In this document: positions 1 through 12,700 of the stretch, one piece after another
Numbering within the stretch: the stretch's first letter is position 1
Layout: each line of letters begins with the position of its first letter
NCBI RefSeq assembly: GCF_963082655.1
Contig: NC_081553.1
Coordinates: 125,384,578-125,448,577 of the forward strand
Source of the DNA: Stomoxys calcitrans
Taxonomy: Eukaryota > Arthropoda > Insecta > Diptera > Muscidae
Direction of reading: 5' to 3'
Length of the DNA: 64,000 nt
Notes under the pieces: model-generated
The model's input: the letters and a program-made list of their open reading frames with translations, nothing else
What the model was told of the DNA's origin: nothing
Database searches by the model: none
Translations under genes and position numbers: made by a program

Positions 1-637
1 TGTCCGATGTCGACAATAAAGGGATCGGGGGTTGTGTTAGGCCTTTCGACAGCCCTCTTAAATTTGGCTCAGATCGGTTCAGATTTGGATATAGCTGTCA
101 TATAGACCGATCTCTCGACATAATGTTTTAGGTCCATAAAATGCGCATTTATTGTCAGTTTTCCCCGAAATTTGAGACAGGAAGTTGTGTTAGGCCCTTC
201 GACAGCCTTCTTCAATTTGGTCTAGATCGGTTCAGATTTGAATATGCCATATAGACCGACCTCTCGATTTTAAGTCTCGGCCCCATAAAAAGTGCTTTTA
301 TAATCCGATTTCGCTGAATTTTGACAATATGACTTATGTTAGGCTTTTCGACATCCTTGTCTTGTATGGTTCAGATCTGCCTATATTTGGATATGGCTAC
401 CAAAAAGACCAATATTTTGTTCTACAAAATTGAACAATGACTTGTACTTAATAGACCTATCGATATCCCTGTCGAATTTGGTCCATATCGGACCATATTT
501 CGATAAAGCTGCTAGGGCATAAATTATGTATTTTTCACCGTATTCTGATGAAAGGTGGTTTACATATATACCCGGGTTTACATATATGGTGGGTATCTAA
601 AATTCGGCCCGGCCGAACTTAATGCATTTTTACTTGT
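1..637 (+). repeat. Family B element, 3' part
   Basis: The window opens inside an element made of diverged tandem units, each containing a sentence of the type GAAATTTG-GACAG-GAGTTGTGTTAGGC followed by a GATATAGCTGCCATATAGACCGAT-like block. The right end carries the family signature: a GGTGGGTATC box, the palindrome TTCGGCCCGGCCGAA (603-617), then a T-rich tail ending ACTTGT. No coding potential is seen. The 5' end lies outside the window. Confidence 0.8.
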
Positions 638-648
638 GAATTTAAAGT

Positions 649-2721
649 TTTTTACCCTCCACCATAGGATGGTGGTAGGTATAACTCCTCGAAATATTCG
701 TATATATTCGTTAAAGTATATATATACTTGATCGTCATGTCATTTTAAGTCAATCTAGCAATGACGTCCGTCGGTCAGTCCGTCCGTCTGTCTGTCGAAA
801 GCACGCTAACTTTCGAAGGAGTAAAGCCAGCCGCTTGAAATTTTGCAGAAATACTTCTTCTTAGTGTAGGTCGGTTGGGATTGTAAATGGTCCAAATCGG
901 TCCATGTTTTGATATAGCTGCCATATAAACCGATCTGGGATCTTGACTTCTTGAGCCGCTAGAGGGCACAATTCTTATCCGATTTGGCTGAAATTTTGCA
1001 TGAGGAGTTTCATTATGACTTCCAACCTTGCTGAGTATGGTTGAAATCGGTTCATAACCTGATATAGCTGTCTTATAAACCTATCTGGGGTATTAATTTC
1101 TTGAGCGTCTAGAGTGCGCGATTATTATCCGATTTGGCTGAAATTTTACACGACGTGTTTTGACTTCAAACAACTGTGCTAAGAATAGTTCAAATCGGTC
1201 CATAACCTGATATAGCTGCCATATAAACCGGTATGGGGACTTGACTTCTTGAGCCACTAGAGGGCGCAATTATTATCCGATTTAGCTGAAATGTAGCATG
1301 AGGTGTTCAACAACTGATATGATATAGCTGCCATATAACCGATATGGGATCTTGACTTCTTGAGCCCCCAAATGGCGCAATTCTCATCCGATTTGAAATT
1401 TTGCACGTAGTTTTTTGCTACCACTTTCAATAGCTATGTTAAGTATGATTCAAATCGGTTAATAATCTGGTATAGCTGTCATATAAACCGATCTTGGATC
1501 TTGACCTCTTGAGCCAATAGAGCTCGCAATTCTCATCCAATTTGGCTGAAATTTCGCATGAGATGTTTTGTTATAACTTTCAACAACTGTGCTAGGAATA
1601 GTTCAAATCGGTCCATAACCTGATATAGCTGCCATATAAACCAATACGGGATCTTGACTTCTTGAGACTCTACATGGAGGAATTCCCTTCCGATTTGGAT
1701 AAAATATTGCATGAGGTGTTTTGTCATAACTTCCAAGAACTGTATTAAGAATGGTTCAAATCGGCCCATAATCTGATATAGGAACCATATAAACCTGTCA
1801 GGGGACTTGACTTCTTGAGCCAATAGAGCTCGCAATTTTCATCCAATTTGGCTGAAATTTCGCATGAGGTGTTTTGTTATAACTTTCAACAACTGTGCAA
1901 GGAATAGTTCAAATCGGTCCATAACCTGACATAAATGCCATATAAACCGATATGGGATCTTGACTTCTTGAGACTCTACATGAAGGAATTCCTTTCCGAT
2001 TTGGATGAAATATTGCATGAGGTGTTTTGTGATAACTTCCAAGAACTGTATTAAGAATGGTTCAAATCGGCCCATAATCTGATATAGGTACCATATAAAC
2101 CTGTCTGGGGACTTGACTTCTTGAGCCAATAGAGCTCGCAATTCTCATCCAATTTGGCTGAAATTTCGCATGAGGTGTTTTGTTATAACTTTCAACAACT
2201 GTGCTAGGAATAGTTCAAATCGGTCCATAACCTGATATAGCTGCCATATAAACCAATACGGGATCTTGACTTCTTGAGACTCTACATGGAGGAATTCCCT
2301 TCCGATTTGGATAAAATATTGCATGAGGTGTTTTGTCATAACTTCCAAGAACTGTATTAAGAATGGTTCAAATCGGCCCATAATCTGATATAGGTACCAT
2401 ATAAACCGATCTGGGGACTTGACTTCTTGAGCCACTAGAGGGCGCAATTATTAACCGATTTAGCTGAAATTTTGTACAACGGCTTCTCTCATGACCTTTA
2501 ACATACGTGGCAAAAATAGCATAAATCGGCTTATAGCCTAATAAAGCTCCCCTATAAACTGATCTCCCTATTTTACTTCTTCAGCCAATATTCAGTATTA
2601 TGGTCCGAAAGGAACCATAACTTGATATTGTTCCAATAACATAACAAGAGCTCGACAAATGCGATCCATGGTGGAGGGTATATAAGATTCGGCCAGGCCA
2701 AACTTAGCACGTTTTACTTGT
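649..2721 (+). repeat. Family A element (full length)
   Basis: Starts with a TTTACCCTCCACCATAGGATGG box, then TATATATA, a short core, a GTCCGTCC/GTCTGTCTGTC tract (about 765-800), and tandem units of about 150 bp. It ends with the inverted box CCATGGTGGAGGGTATA, a slightly mutated GGCC palindrome and TTTTACTTG. The TA tract, core and GTCY tract arrangement matches what is known of dipteran mini-me/DINE-1-type repeats. It lies downstream of the gelsolin stop codon. Confidence 0.8.
1530..2447 (+). repeat. 306-bp tandem triplication inside family A element
   Basis: Three consecutive copies of a 306-bp block start near 1530, 1836 and 2142. Each is a dimer of the 153-bp unit. On the minus strand each copy leaves a 100-codon open frame of nearly identical sequence. 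These frames are a by-product of the repeat and not genes. The near identity indicates recent amplification by unequal exchange or replication slippage. Confidence 0.85.
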
Positions 2722-2941
2722 TTTTTTTTTTTAATTTGTTTTTTTTTGTAGCAGTATTTGGTACACCGAGGTGGCAGCCCTTGCGGATGAAGGATTCCAT
2801 TGGGTCAATCCGGTACGTACAACCGGCTGCCATGGGATTGATATGGAATTTGTAATGTGAAAAGACGAACAGAGTACCAACCCAAATGGACGAAAAAAAT
2901 GTTAGCGAAAAGCTGTACTTCAGATTCGGCCACTTTCCCAT
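2716..2941 (-). mobile_element. Probable retrotransposon 3' tail fragment
   Basis: Read on the minus strand, about 190 bp of non-repetitive sequence runs into an A-rich tail (2716-2752, seen as poly-T on the plus strand) that abuts the 3' end of the family A element. This is the structure expected of a 5'-truncated retroelement insertion. A 75-codon minus ORF (2941-2714) crosses it, but its last codons read the poly-A as lysines. I could not assign the family, so a processed gene fragment remains possible. Confidence 0.35.
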
Positions 2942-3167
2942 GCTAAGTGTCTTGTCCCAGCTCCCACATCCGTTTAACAGATAGTCATAACCAGTGACTT
3001 AGTCACACTCGGAAAATTTTGCAAATATATTACATCCATACTCCCAATAACCGGCTTCGATGAATTTAAAATTAATAAAAAGCAATTTTAAATTCACAAC
3101 AGCATCTACAAAGCTAATTAAAACAAAAGTGAAATGCTTAAATTTCAAACGAACTTTTTTTTAATTT

Positions 3168-3631
3168 TTTTATTATAATCTTAATAAAATAATATAAAAA
3201 TAATAAAACAAAATATTTTGTTATATGGAATATACGTAGATTGGTTACTGTTTTTGATTTGGCATTTGCTTTTTATGCGTAGTTTTTTTTTAATGCAAAT
3301 AAGTTATGCAAAATGTGTGGTTCGAAAATATGTGAAGTGTTTATATTGGTTAAATTATGAATGAGAGTATAAACGAGAATCACAACATCAACAACAATTA
3401 AGAATCGTTTGTTTGAGTGTGTGTGTGTGTGTGTGTGAAAGTCAAAAACAACATTAAACAAATTAATAAAAGCAAAGAAAAGATTTGATGGTGATGTTGG
3501 CCTAGATTAGCAGAAAATAGGATAGGAGTAAAGTACGAGTATGTTTAAATAAATTGTTCATTTTGTGAAATGGTAATTTTGGTCCTTTCATGACGAATTT
3601 GGTTAGGACTTTGGCATCATTAACATCCGTT
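3168..3631 (-). other. Putative gelsolin 3' UTR
   Basis: Sequence directly downstream of the gelsolin stop is AT-rich, has no long ORF and contains one canonical AATAAA on the minus strand (3173-3168). This would give a 3' UTR of about 460 nt. The true cleavage site was not seen. The stretch 2942-3167 holds no recognisable feature. Confidence 0.4.
3417..3436. repeat. (GT)n microsatellite
   Basis: About ten GT dinucleotides inside the putative gelsolin 3' UTR. Confidence 0.9.
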
Positions 3632-3706
3632 TTAGACATCATTGTCATCGAGACGGTCATTGTCTTCAAGCACCTGCTTGCGGGCATCTTCATACGATGG
3701 AACATC
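3632..3706 (-). CDS. Gel: Gelsolin last coding exon
   Basis: 75 nt including TAA. The acceptor is CTTATACGCAG|GAT. It encodes [20 protein letters not shown] plus DNDV, the short acidic tail that follows the WEDGFWQ motif in the family (mammalian counterpart: the DPLDRAMAEL region). It is separated from the previous exon by 8617 nt of repeat-filled intron. The match in phase and in family position is the reason for the call. Confidence 0.85.
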   Translation of the reverse strand, partial: DVPSYEDARKQVLEDNDRLDDNDV

Positions 3707-6700
3707 CTGCGTATAAGAAAATGCAAAAATTAATTACAATTCTTGAAAAATATTCCAAAAAAGATTACAAATTACTTTGAAAATATTGAAAGCGTTAACA
3801 TATGATAAGAAGCTATGATGATGAGAAGTTGTGCCTTAGTCAGTTTTGTGCAACATATGTTTTAGGTTATAAATTTCCTTCACCTATCTTTCTTTGTTAG
3901 ACTTACCACAATGAGATATTGGTCATTTTGTACTCGCATATAAAGGGTGATTTTTTTGAGGTTAGGATTTTCATGCATTAGTATTTGACAGATCACGTGG
4001 GATTTCAGACATGGTGTCAAAGAGAAAGATGCTCAGTATGCTTTGACATTTCATCATGAATAGACTTACTAACGAGCAACGCTTGCAAATCATTTTCAGT
4101 GAATGGGCCCTAGAAAAGTTGGCAGAAAATCCGCTTTTTTATCGACAAATTTTGTTCAGCGATGAGGCTCATTTCTGGTTGAATGGCTACGTAAATAAGC
4201 AAAATTGCCGCATTTGGAGTGAAGAGCAACCAGAAGCCGTTCAAGAACTGCCCATGCATCCCGAAAAATGCACTGTTTGGTGTGGTTTGTACGCTGGTGG
4301 AATCATTGGACCGTATTTTTTCAAAGATGCTGTTGGACGCAACGTTACGGTGAATGAACACATTTCGAACCGAACACTGATTTTGGTAATAAAATTCAAT
4401 GATTTGCAAGCGTTGCTCATTAGTAAGTCTATTCATGATGAAATGTCAAAGCATACTGAGCATCTTTCTCATTCACACCATGTCTGAAATCCCACGTGAT
4501 CTGTCAAATACTAATGCATGAAAATCCTAACCTCAAAAAAATCACCCTTTAGGTCAAGCTAGTCAGACCCATATTAATGTTTAGACTTTTTTTGCACTAC
4601 AGCGAGTCAACGCCATTACCGGTACGCTTCTTTCAATATCTGTTAACCATACATTTGTATCGAACATACTTATTTCGTTTCAGTCCGTGTGTCTGTCTAT
4701 ACGTCCTTTTATTAGTTTTTATCACCCTTTAACTTTTGCAAGGGCAAGTCCACTAAAACAACCCTTCACGTCCTAATCAGCCGCACAGAAAAAAATAACT
4801 CGTAGAAAAAACTACCTTAGCTAACTTATCCTTCACAAATAAAGATTCTCATTTTTGGCGATTCCCTCTATCAATAAGTGCCGTCCGATTCAATTTTTAA
4901 TCTCCTTTTAAAGCCGAGCCCGAACAGAATGCCGCAGGGCGATACCTCTTTGGGCAGACATATTTACATGCCATATTACATGGCATGACAAGTTACCTCA
5001 CAAATGTGCCCAACATTAGAAGAGGATAACCATAGGTAAAATTTTTTCTAATTTTCTCGCCAGGATTCGAAACCAGGTTTTCAGCGCCATAAGCGGAAAT
5101 GGAAACCTCTACGCCACGGTGGCCTTCCGTCACATCTTTTTTTAATAACTTAAATGTATGTCATGTTGTATGCTGTTATTGCAATTTAGTATGATATTCA
5201 ATTAAATAAAATATAAGGGCATAAATTGTTGTTTGCATATATTGACGAAATTATATTACAAATAGCTACTTCTAATGAGCAAAATTAATATAATATGATG
5301 CATGAGTGTTAGTATTTGAATTTCAATTTGAAATCTGTTGAAATTCATATTATGTTTAATAGTGTATGTAAATGTCTACACGGTATATATTACTTCATTA
5401 AAAGCTATCGTTGACATATACAATAATTAAAATGAAATGCATACGTTCAAATGCGCATTTGAAATCAATAAAAATTGCAAATACGACTGGAAAGTAATAA
5501 ATGCTGTAAATTATATTGCAATTAGTAAAAGGCATGCACGCTATTTGATATCTTCTTACAATCTGTGAAAATATTTTATTATACTCGCAGAGGGTGATGC
5601 ACGCCTACAAACTGCCTACAAAACGAATGTCAACGTCAAAATTTACTCTGAACATATCAGCTCCACATTACCAATACTAAATATCTACCCCGTTTAATGC
5701 ATGTACATTGAATTTACGACTTGAATGGATGATATGATTGAATTGGCGTAGCCTTAGGTTTTTGCAACAAAGTTGATTATTACAGGAAAGTTAAGGTACA
5801 ACTTTTTTCAACAAATTTAAAATGTTCCTATGGTACCAACAATTTTACAAAATATGCCTTATCAACTGAAAATTTTGGCCGGGCCTATACTTGGATACCC
5901 ACCACCATCGATTCTGACAAAAATTTGCATATATTAACCCAGTTCATGTTTGGATGAGTTTGAAGAAATTTAATATGAAAATGTTGGCTCTTCTTGGGAG
6001 GTGGCGGGGCCCACCTAGATATCCTACCCTAAATAAGGATACCAAATTTCTGTTTTTGAGTTATTATAAACAAACTAAATTTCGCTTAAATTGCCCCACC
6101 CATCTCCGAGATCTGGGTAAGGGGAGGAGCCGCCCATTAAAGTTTGGATATTCGATCTACTTAAGTCTCTTTGCCCTGAAAGTGGATATCAGATTCATAC
6201 TCTACTTTCAAAAACCACATTTGAGCTACATATTGCTATAGTCGGTATATATGTGTGATTTAGGAGGAGTTTATGGAGTGGGATGTCCCTGAAACACTTG
6301 GCCATAAAACTGATATCAGGTTTGAGCCTCTTTTCCAGAATCCACAAATATTTCCAGTTTAAGAGGGAGGTAGAGTGGGGCGGCCACCAATGCACTTAGC
6401 CCTGAAAAAACATCAGCATCGTGCTCTACTCTCAAATTTCTTTATTTGAGCCCCAATTGCCATTGGCTTTGGGGGAGTTTATGGGGTCAGACGACCCCCA
6501 AACACTTGGCCTCAAAATTGGATATCAAGTTTGTTTTCTACTATCAAATATCTATTATTTATTGCCATAGTCGGCAATCATGGCCGGTTTGAAGGGAGTT
6601 TAGGGGGCGGACCCTGAAGTAATATCAGAATCGTGCTATAGCACGATTTTGTTTACCTATAATGTCAAGCATTTTGAAAGTGGCTATCTAGATATTTAGG

Positions 6701-9700
6701 GCAACGGATCTAGTTCAGAACCACACAAATTATTATTTTTTTTTTTGTATTGCTTATTGACATTCAAAATCATATTTTAAAGCTACCACTTGCAATACCA
6801 CATTTTTAAAGATTCGTAGATCCTTTAAAAAGTGCTCCTTTACCCTCAAATTGGGATGAACACGCTTAATTTGAGGGTGAAAAATTGTACTCTACTACCA
6901 AAGACCTTTTATTGCTGTGCTATTATATCCTGATCGATCTTCATATATTACTATGAATTCATTTTTTTTTGGTAGGATAGGGGGAGGGGGATTTCCCTCT
7001 GACAAATCCTTTCATTTGAGTACAATATCTTCTCGGTCGTCCTACATGTCAGTTTGTTGTTGTTTTTATTGGGATGAGAGGGTCACTCCGTAGACACCTT
7101 GGACCAAATTCTTATAGCAAATGTGTACTCAACTTCCAAACACCTTTCATTTCATATCCATATTGTTCCAATTGGTAAACATGCCCTGCTGGGAGGTTTT
7201 GGGGAGTGGGATGGCGCCTCAGACACCAAGGAATACATTTTTATATCAGATTCTTACTCCACTTTTAAATACCTTTCATTTGATGTCCATATTGTCCCAA
7301 TTGGTAAATATGCCCCGCTGAAGGTTTTTGTGGTCTGAGTAGACGCCTGAGATGCCAAGGAATAAATTTTTATGTCGGATTTGTACTCTACTTTTAAATA
7401 CCCTTCATTTGGTGTCCATATTGCCCCAATTGGTAAATATGCTCTGCAGGGGGTTTTGGGGGGGTGGGAAGGCGCCTCAGATACCAAGGAATAAACTTTT
7501 ATGGCAGATTTGTACTCAACTTTAAAATTCCTTTAATTTTATACCCATATTGCCCAAAGTGGCGAAAGAGTCCTGTATAGGGTGTTTTTGGGGGTGGAGG
7601 ACCTCCCCAAACATTTAGGATGAAATTTATATACCAAGTACGTACTCTACTCTTAAATACCTTACGCTTGATACCCATATTGTACCAATCGATAAACATG
7701 TCCGTCCGGGAGTGTTTGGGGATGGGGTTATTTGACCCAAAAATGTTATACCATTTTCATATATTTGTGGTAAAAATATCGCTTAAAGCGGTGCACCCAT
7801 CTCTGAGATATGGCGTGTTTGAAAACTGTGCTAAGGGAGAGGGTCCGGAAAGGTATTTCAAAGAGCTTTTGCAATAAAAAAGTTCGCGGAAAAATTTCGA
7901 ACATGAGTTATATATTTGGGGCAAAATCGAAAAATATTGAAATGATTTTTATACCCTACACCACTACTGTGGTAAAGGGTATTACAACTTAGTGAATTTG
8001 TTTTTAACACCCAGAAGGAAGAGAGGTAGACCCGTATAGGCTCAAAAACGGCTGAAACGATTTAAATTTTCATAATGATCCCGTGGTGAAAATAGGGTAT
8101 TACATTTTTTGATATCTGAAGGGGAGGGCGGACCCTCCCCCTCAACCTATTTTTCAGAAATTCCAGATCTTGGCGATGGGTATGGGATTTAAGCGAAATT
8201 TTGTGTAATCTCTTATAGTAACCTAAAAGCAAAAATTTGGTATAAAAAATTCGGAAGGGGTATCTAGGGGTATCTACAAATGAAAGGTATTTAAGATTAC
8301 AAAACATATCTGATATCCAATTCTTGAACCAAAACACCCCTAAATCGGACATATTTACTATACATACCAATATGGGACTCACATGAAAGGTATTTGCGAG
8401 TAGAATACGAATCTGCCATCCAAATGGGCGACCAAGTTTCTTTCCCAAAACACCTTCCAAACAGGACTTATTTACTTACCATAAGAATATGGAGCTCAAA
8501 TAAAGGGTATTTGAGTGTAGAATACGAATGCTATACCCAAATGTTGGGGGCCGCCCGTCTCCAAAAATACCTCCCAAAAAAACAAATTTACTTCCATAGA
8601 AATATGGGGCTTAAATCAAAGGTCTTTGGGAGTAAAGCACGAATCTGATATCAATATTCGGGAAAAGTGTCTATGGCGCCACCCCACCCCCATAACACCA
8701 CCCAAATAGGAAGTATTTGCTGATCATTGAAATATGGGGATCAAATAAGTGGTATTTTAGAGTAGAGCACGAATCTGATACATATTTTCAGGGCCAACTC
8801 ACTGAGTGGCCGCTCCACCTCCTAAACCGGACATGTTTGCAGACTATGGGAATATGGGGCTCAAATGGAAGGTATTTGTTAGTAGACCACTAATCTGATA
8901 TCAATATTTCGGACAAACTGTCTAGGGGACGACCCACCTCCATAACAACCCCCAAATAGGACGTACTTCCTCACCATGACAATTTGGGTCTTAAAGAGAG
9001 TGGAGTTCGACATTTATTGTTTTTAGGGCCCATACCCAAACCGGACATATTTGCTGCCTTTTGCAATAAGGGGTTTAAATGAAAGGTATTTGAGATTAGA
9101 AAACAAAATTTAATACTCAATTTTGAGGCCAATGGCAATATGGAGCTTAAATTAAAAAATTATATTTGAGAGTAGAACAAGATTCTGATTTATTTTCAGG
9201 GCTTAGAGTTTGAGCGACCTCCCCACTTCCCAAACACACACCTAAATCGGACATATTTACCGACCAGGACAGTGTGGGGTTCAAATGAAAGATATTGGAG
9301 AGTAGAGCATGAAATTGACACCCGCTTCCGCGACCAGTTTTCTGGGGGTCTACTCTTTCTCCAAAACAAACAGCAAATATTTACTGACCATCGCAATATG
9401 GGGTTTAAGTAAAGGGAGTAGAATACGAATCTGATATTCAAATGTGGGACCATGAAATTGGGGCACCGCCCCTTCCCCAAAATTTTTTCGGTAATTTTAG
9501 GTTATGAAATGAATAACTTTTGGTAGGATGGGACAAACTGCACCAATTTTTATACCCACACCCAAGGATGGGGGTAAATTCATTTTGTAATTCCGTTTGC
9601 AACACATCGAGATATCCATTTCCGACCCTATTGCAAATTGCAAATTTTGCCCATGAACATTCCACTAAGGAACAGGGGCAAATTTTTCACATATCAATGA

Positions 9701-12700
9701 GTGCAGTCCGATTCAAGTTTAAGCTCAATGATAAGGGCCCTCCTTTTTATAGCCGAGTCCGAACGGCGTGCCGCAGTGCGACACCTCTTTGGAAAGAAGT
9801 TTTACATGGCAAAGTACCTCACATATGTTACCAGCATTAGGAACATTTTTTCTGATGGTCTCGCCAGGATCCGAACCCAGGCGTTCAGCGTCATAGGCGG
9901 ACATGCGTACCTCTGCGCTACGGTGGCCTCCGACCCTATAAAGTATATATATATTCTTGATCGGCGTAAAATCTAAGACGATCTAGACGTGTCCGTCCGT
10001 CAGTCTGTTGAAATCACGCTACAGTCTTTAAAAATAGAGATATTAAGCTGAAACTTTGCACAGATTCTTTTTTTGTACATAGACAGGTTAAGTTCGATGA
10101 TGGGCTATGTCGGACTATATCTTCATATAGCCCCCATATAGAGCGATCCGTCGATTTAGGGTCTTAGGCCCATAAAAGCCACATTTATTATCCGATTTTG
10201 CTGAAATTTGGGACAGTTAGTTGTGTTAAGCCCTTCGACATCATTCGTCAATTGGATCGGTCCAGATTTGCATATAGCTGCGATATAGACCGATCCTACG
10301 ATTTAGGGTCTTTGGCCCATAAAAGCCACATTTATTATCCGATTTTGCTGAAATTTGGGACAGTGAGTTGCCTTAGGTCCTTCCACATCTTTCTTTAATT
10401 TGGCCTTGATCGATTCAAATTTGGATATAGCATCCATATAGACCGATCTCGCGATTTAAGGTTTTGGGCCCATAAAAGGCGCATTTATTGTCCGATGTCG
10501 CCGAGATTTGGGACAGTGAGTTAAGTTAAGCCCTTTGACATACTTCTGCAATATGGCACAGATCGGTGAAGATTTGGACATAGCTGCCATATACACTGAT
10601 CTCTCGGTTTTAGGTTTTGGGCCCATAAAAGGCGCATTTATTGTCCGATGTCGCCGAAATTTGCGACAGTGAGTTGTGCTAGGCATTTCGACGTCCTCCT
10701 TCAATGTGGCCCAGATCGGTCCAGATTTGAATATAGCTGCCATATAGACTGATCTCTCGATTTAAGGTTTTGGCTCCATAAAAGGCGCTATTATTGTCCG
10801 ATTTCGCCCAAATATGGGACATTGAGTTGTGTTAGGTTCTTCGAAATTTTTCTGCAACCTGGCCCAATTCGTTCCTGATTTGAATATAGCTGCCATATAT
10901 ACCGATATCTCGATTTAAAGTCCCCATAAAAGGTGCATTTATAATCCAATTTAACTGAAATTTGACACAGTGACTTATGTTAGGCTTTTCGACATCCGTG
11001 TCGTATATGGTTCAGATAGTTTTTTTTTAGATATAGCTACTAAAAGACCAATATTTTGTTGTACACAATTGAACAATGACTGGTACTTATTAGTATTTGG
11101 TCCAAATGGGAACATATTTTCATGTAACTGCTATGGGACATAAGGTGTGCAATTTCACCGGATTTTGATGAAAGGTGGCTTACATATATACCCGAGGTGG
11201 TGGGCATCGAAAGTTCGGCCTGGCCGAACTTAACGCATTTTTACTCGTTTTAATAAAATATTCAATCGGTTCACAAATAACCCCACAATTTCAAACATAG
11301 CGACAAAACCTTGACTAAAATTTTCACAAAAAATATTTGTAACTCCAAAAACTCATTGCCCGGCTTTTGCGGCTAATAGATACCGGCACTTAGGTGGGAA
11401 CACAATACCAGACATGAACCAACCTAGGAGCGTGGCATGTTAAACAATTAAGAATATCCGCACCCCCTTTTTAACCTAACCTTAGTCCAATAACTCATAA
11501 GCCCTTAGAGATTTACATTTCAGAATGTTTTTGTAGGGATTTAAGAGTTCTATCTTTAAAAAAGAATCAATCCGATCGATCCATAAATAAATGTTTGGCA
11601 AGCAATTCAAAATTTGACATGCTCGAGGGGACCAAATTCCAAGTCTCATAAATCATCTACTAGACCACATAGTGGGTCCCCAAATTTTGCATACTTATTG
11701 AAAAACATCTCAACATTAATGTTAAGTAACGTGTACATATCTCTATCCGTTCAAAAGTTACAGAATTATTTCCAAGAATTTTCGATTTGACAACACTGTG
11801 CGACGGTGAGTTTTTTTTTTTTTGCCTCTTGGGTTAAGAGTTTTTAAATGGCATTACATACACCTTCCACTGGATTTTAATAAATAAAGCAATGTAGTAT
11901 TCTTTTTCGAAAATCTCAACACTCAAAGCAAAAACCTTTTCGAGCTCGATTTCCAAACGATGGATGAAAGAAGTATTAGTTTCTACGTGGGTTATTAATA
12001 ATAAAAAAAAAATAATTATTAAAATTTAAAAAAAATACATATATATGTGTATATTTAAATTGATTTAAAACTACAGCACTGCAAAGTACACACAACCAAA
12101 CACTCAAAAACTGCATGCATGTTTAATGCTTACAAAAAAATGGATTCATGATGTTAAAAATTAATGAAGGTGGTTAATTCGATTAAATGAGCTAAAAATT
12201 TGTGTTAAATTGTTTTGCTAATTTTTTTTTTTTTTTTTTGTTGGTTAGAATAACAAAAAACATTTCGGAAAACATTTAAATGATGTGATGCCATATGAAC
12301 AAAGGACGAAACTTTTTACTGACCTGCCAGAAACCATCTTCCCAGCTGGGGAACAAACGCTTGAAGACTCGCGGCTCATGATCTTGGGCAATGCGAATGA
12401 CGCTGACAGTGTCAATGGTACGATCAGTGGGTTCAGATCTGATGTATTTCTGTTGCAGGGAAAGGATAAAAGATTGAATTTCAACAATTTTTTCCACACT
12501 CATTCTTACCTTGGCCATATCCAAAATTCTGTTATTCTCATCTTCGGTGGCACCGCTGCCCACCCACATATAGATTTCATCACCAGCATCCACAAGCATA
12601 ACATCATCCATATCCAAATCGGCCTGCTCGAAATGATTGACTTCCTCTACCTTAATGCGATGGCGCAACAAACGGCAATGGAAAAGACGGGGTTCCAAAA

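Noticed and set aside
1533..2447. Three tandem 100-aa minus-strand proteins
   Set aside because: Frames are by-products of a 306-bp tandem repeat. The composition is repeat-like, with no conserved family.
9850..9929. A tRNA gene on the minus strand
   Set aside because: Same reasoning: it is the head of S1, present many times with a shared body and flanked by a target duplication.
12060..12105. Alternative last gelsolin exon after TTTGCAG near 12080
   Set aside because: It would encode only a few residues (CCSFKSI) unlike any gelsolin end.
12276..12323. True C-terminus of gelsolin at 12276
   Set aside because: The VSKKFRPLF extension is intron-encoded after a good donor (CAG|GTCAGT), and the exon at 3706-3632 continues the family motif in phase.
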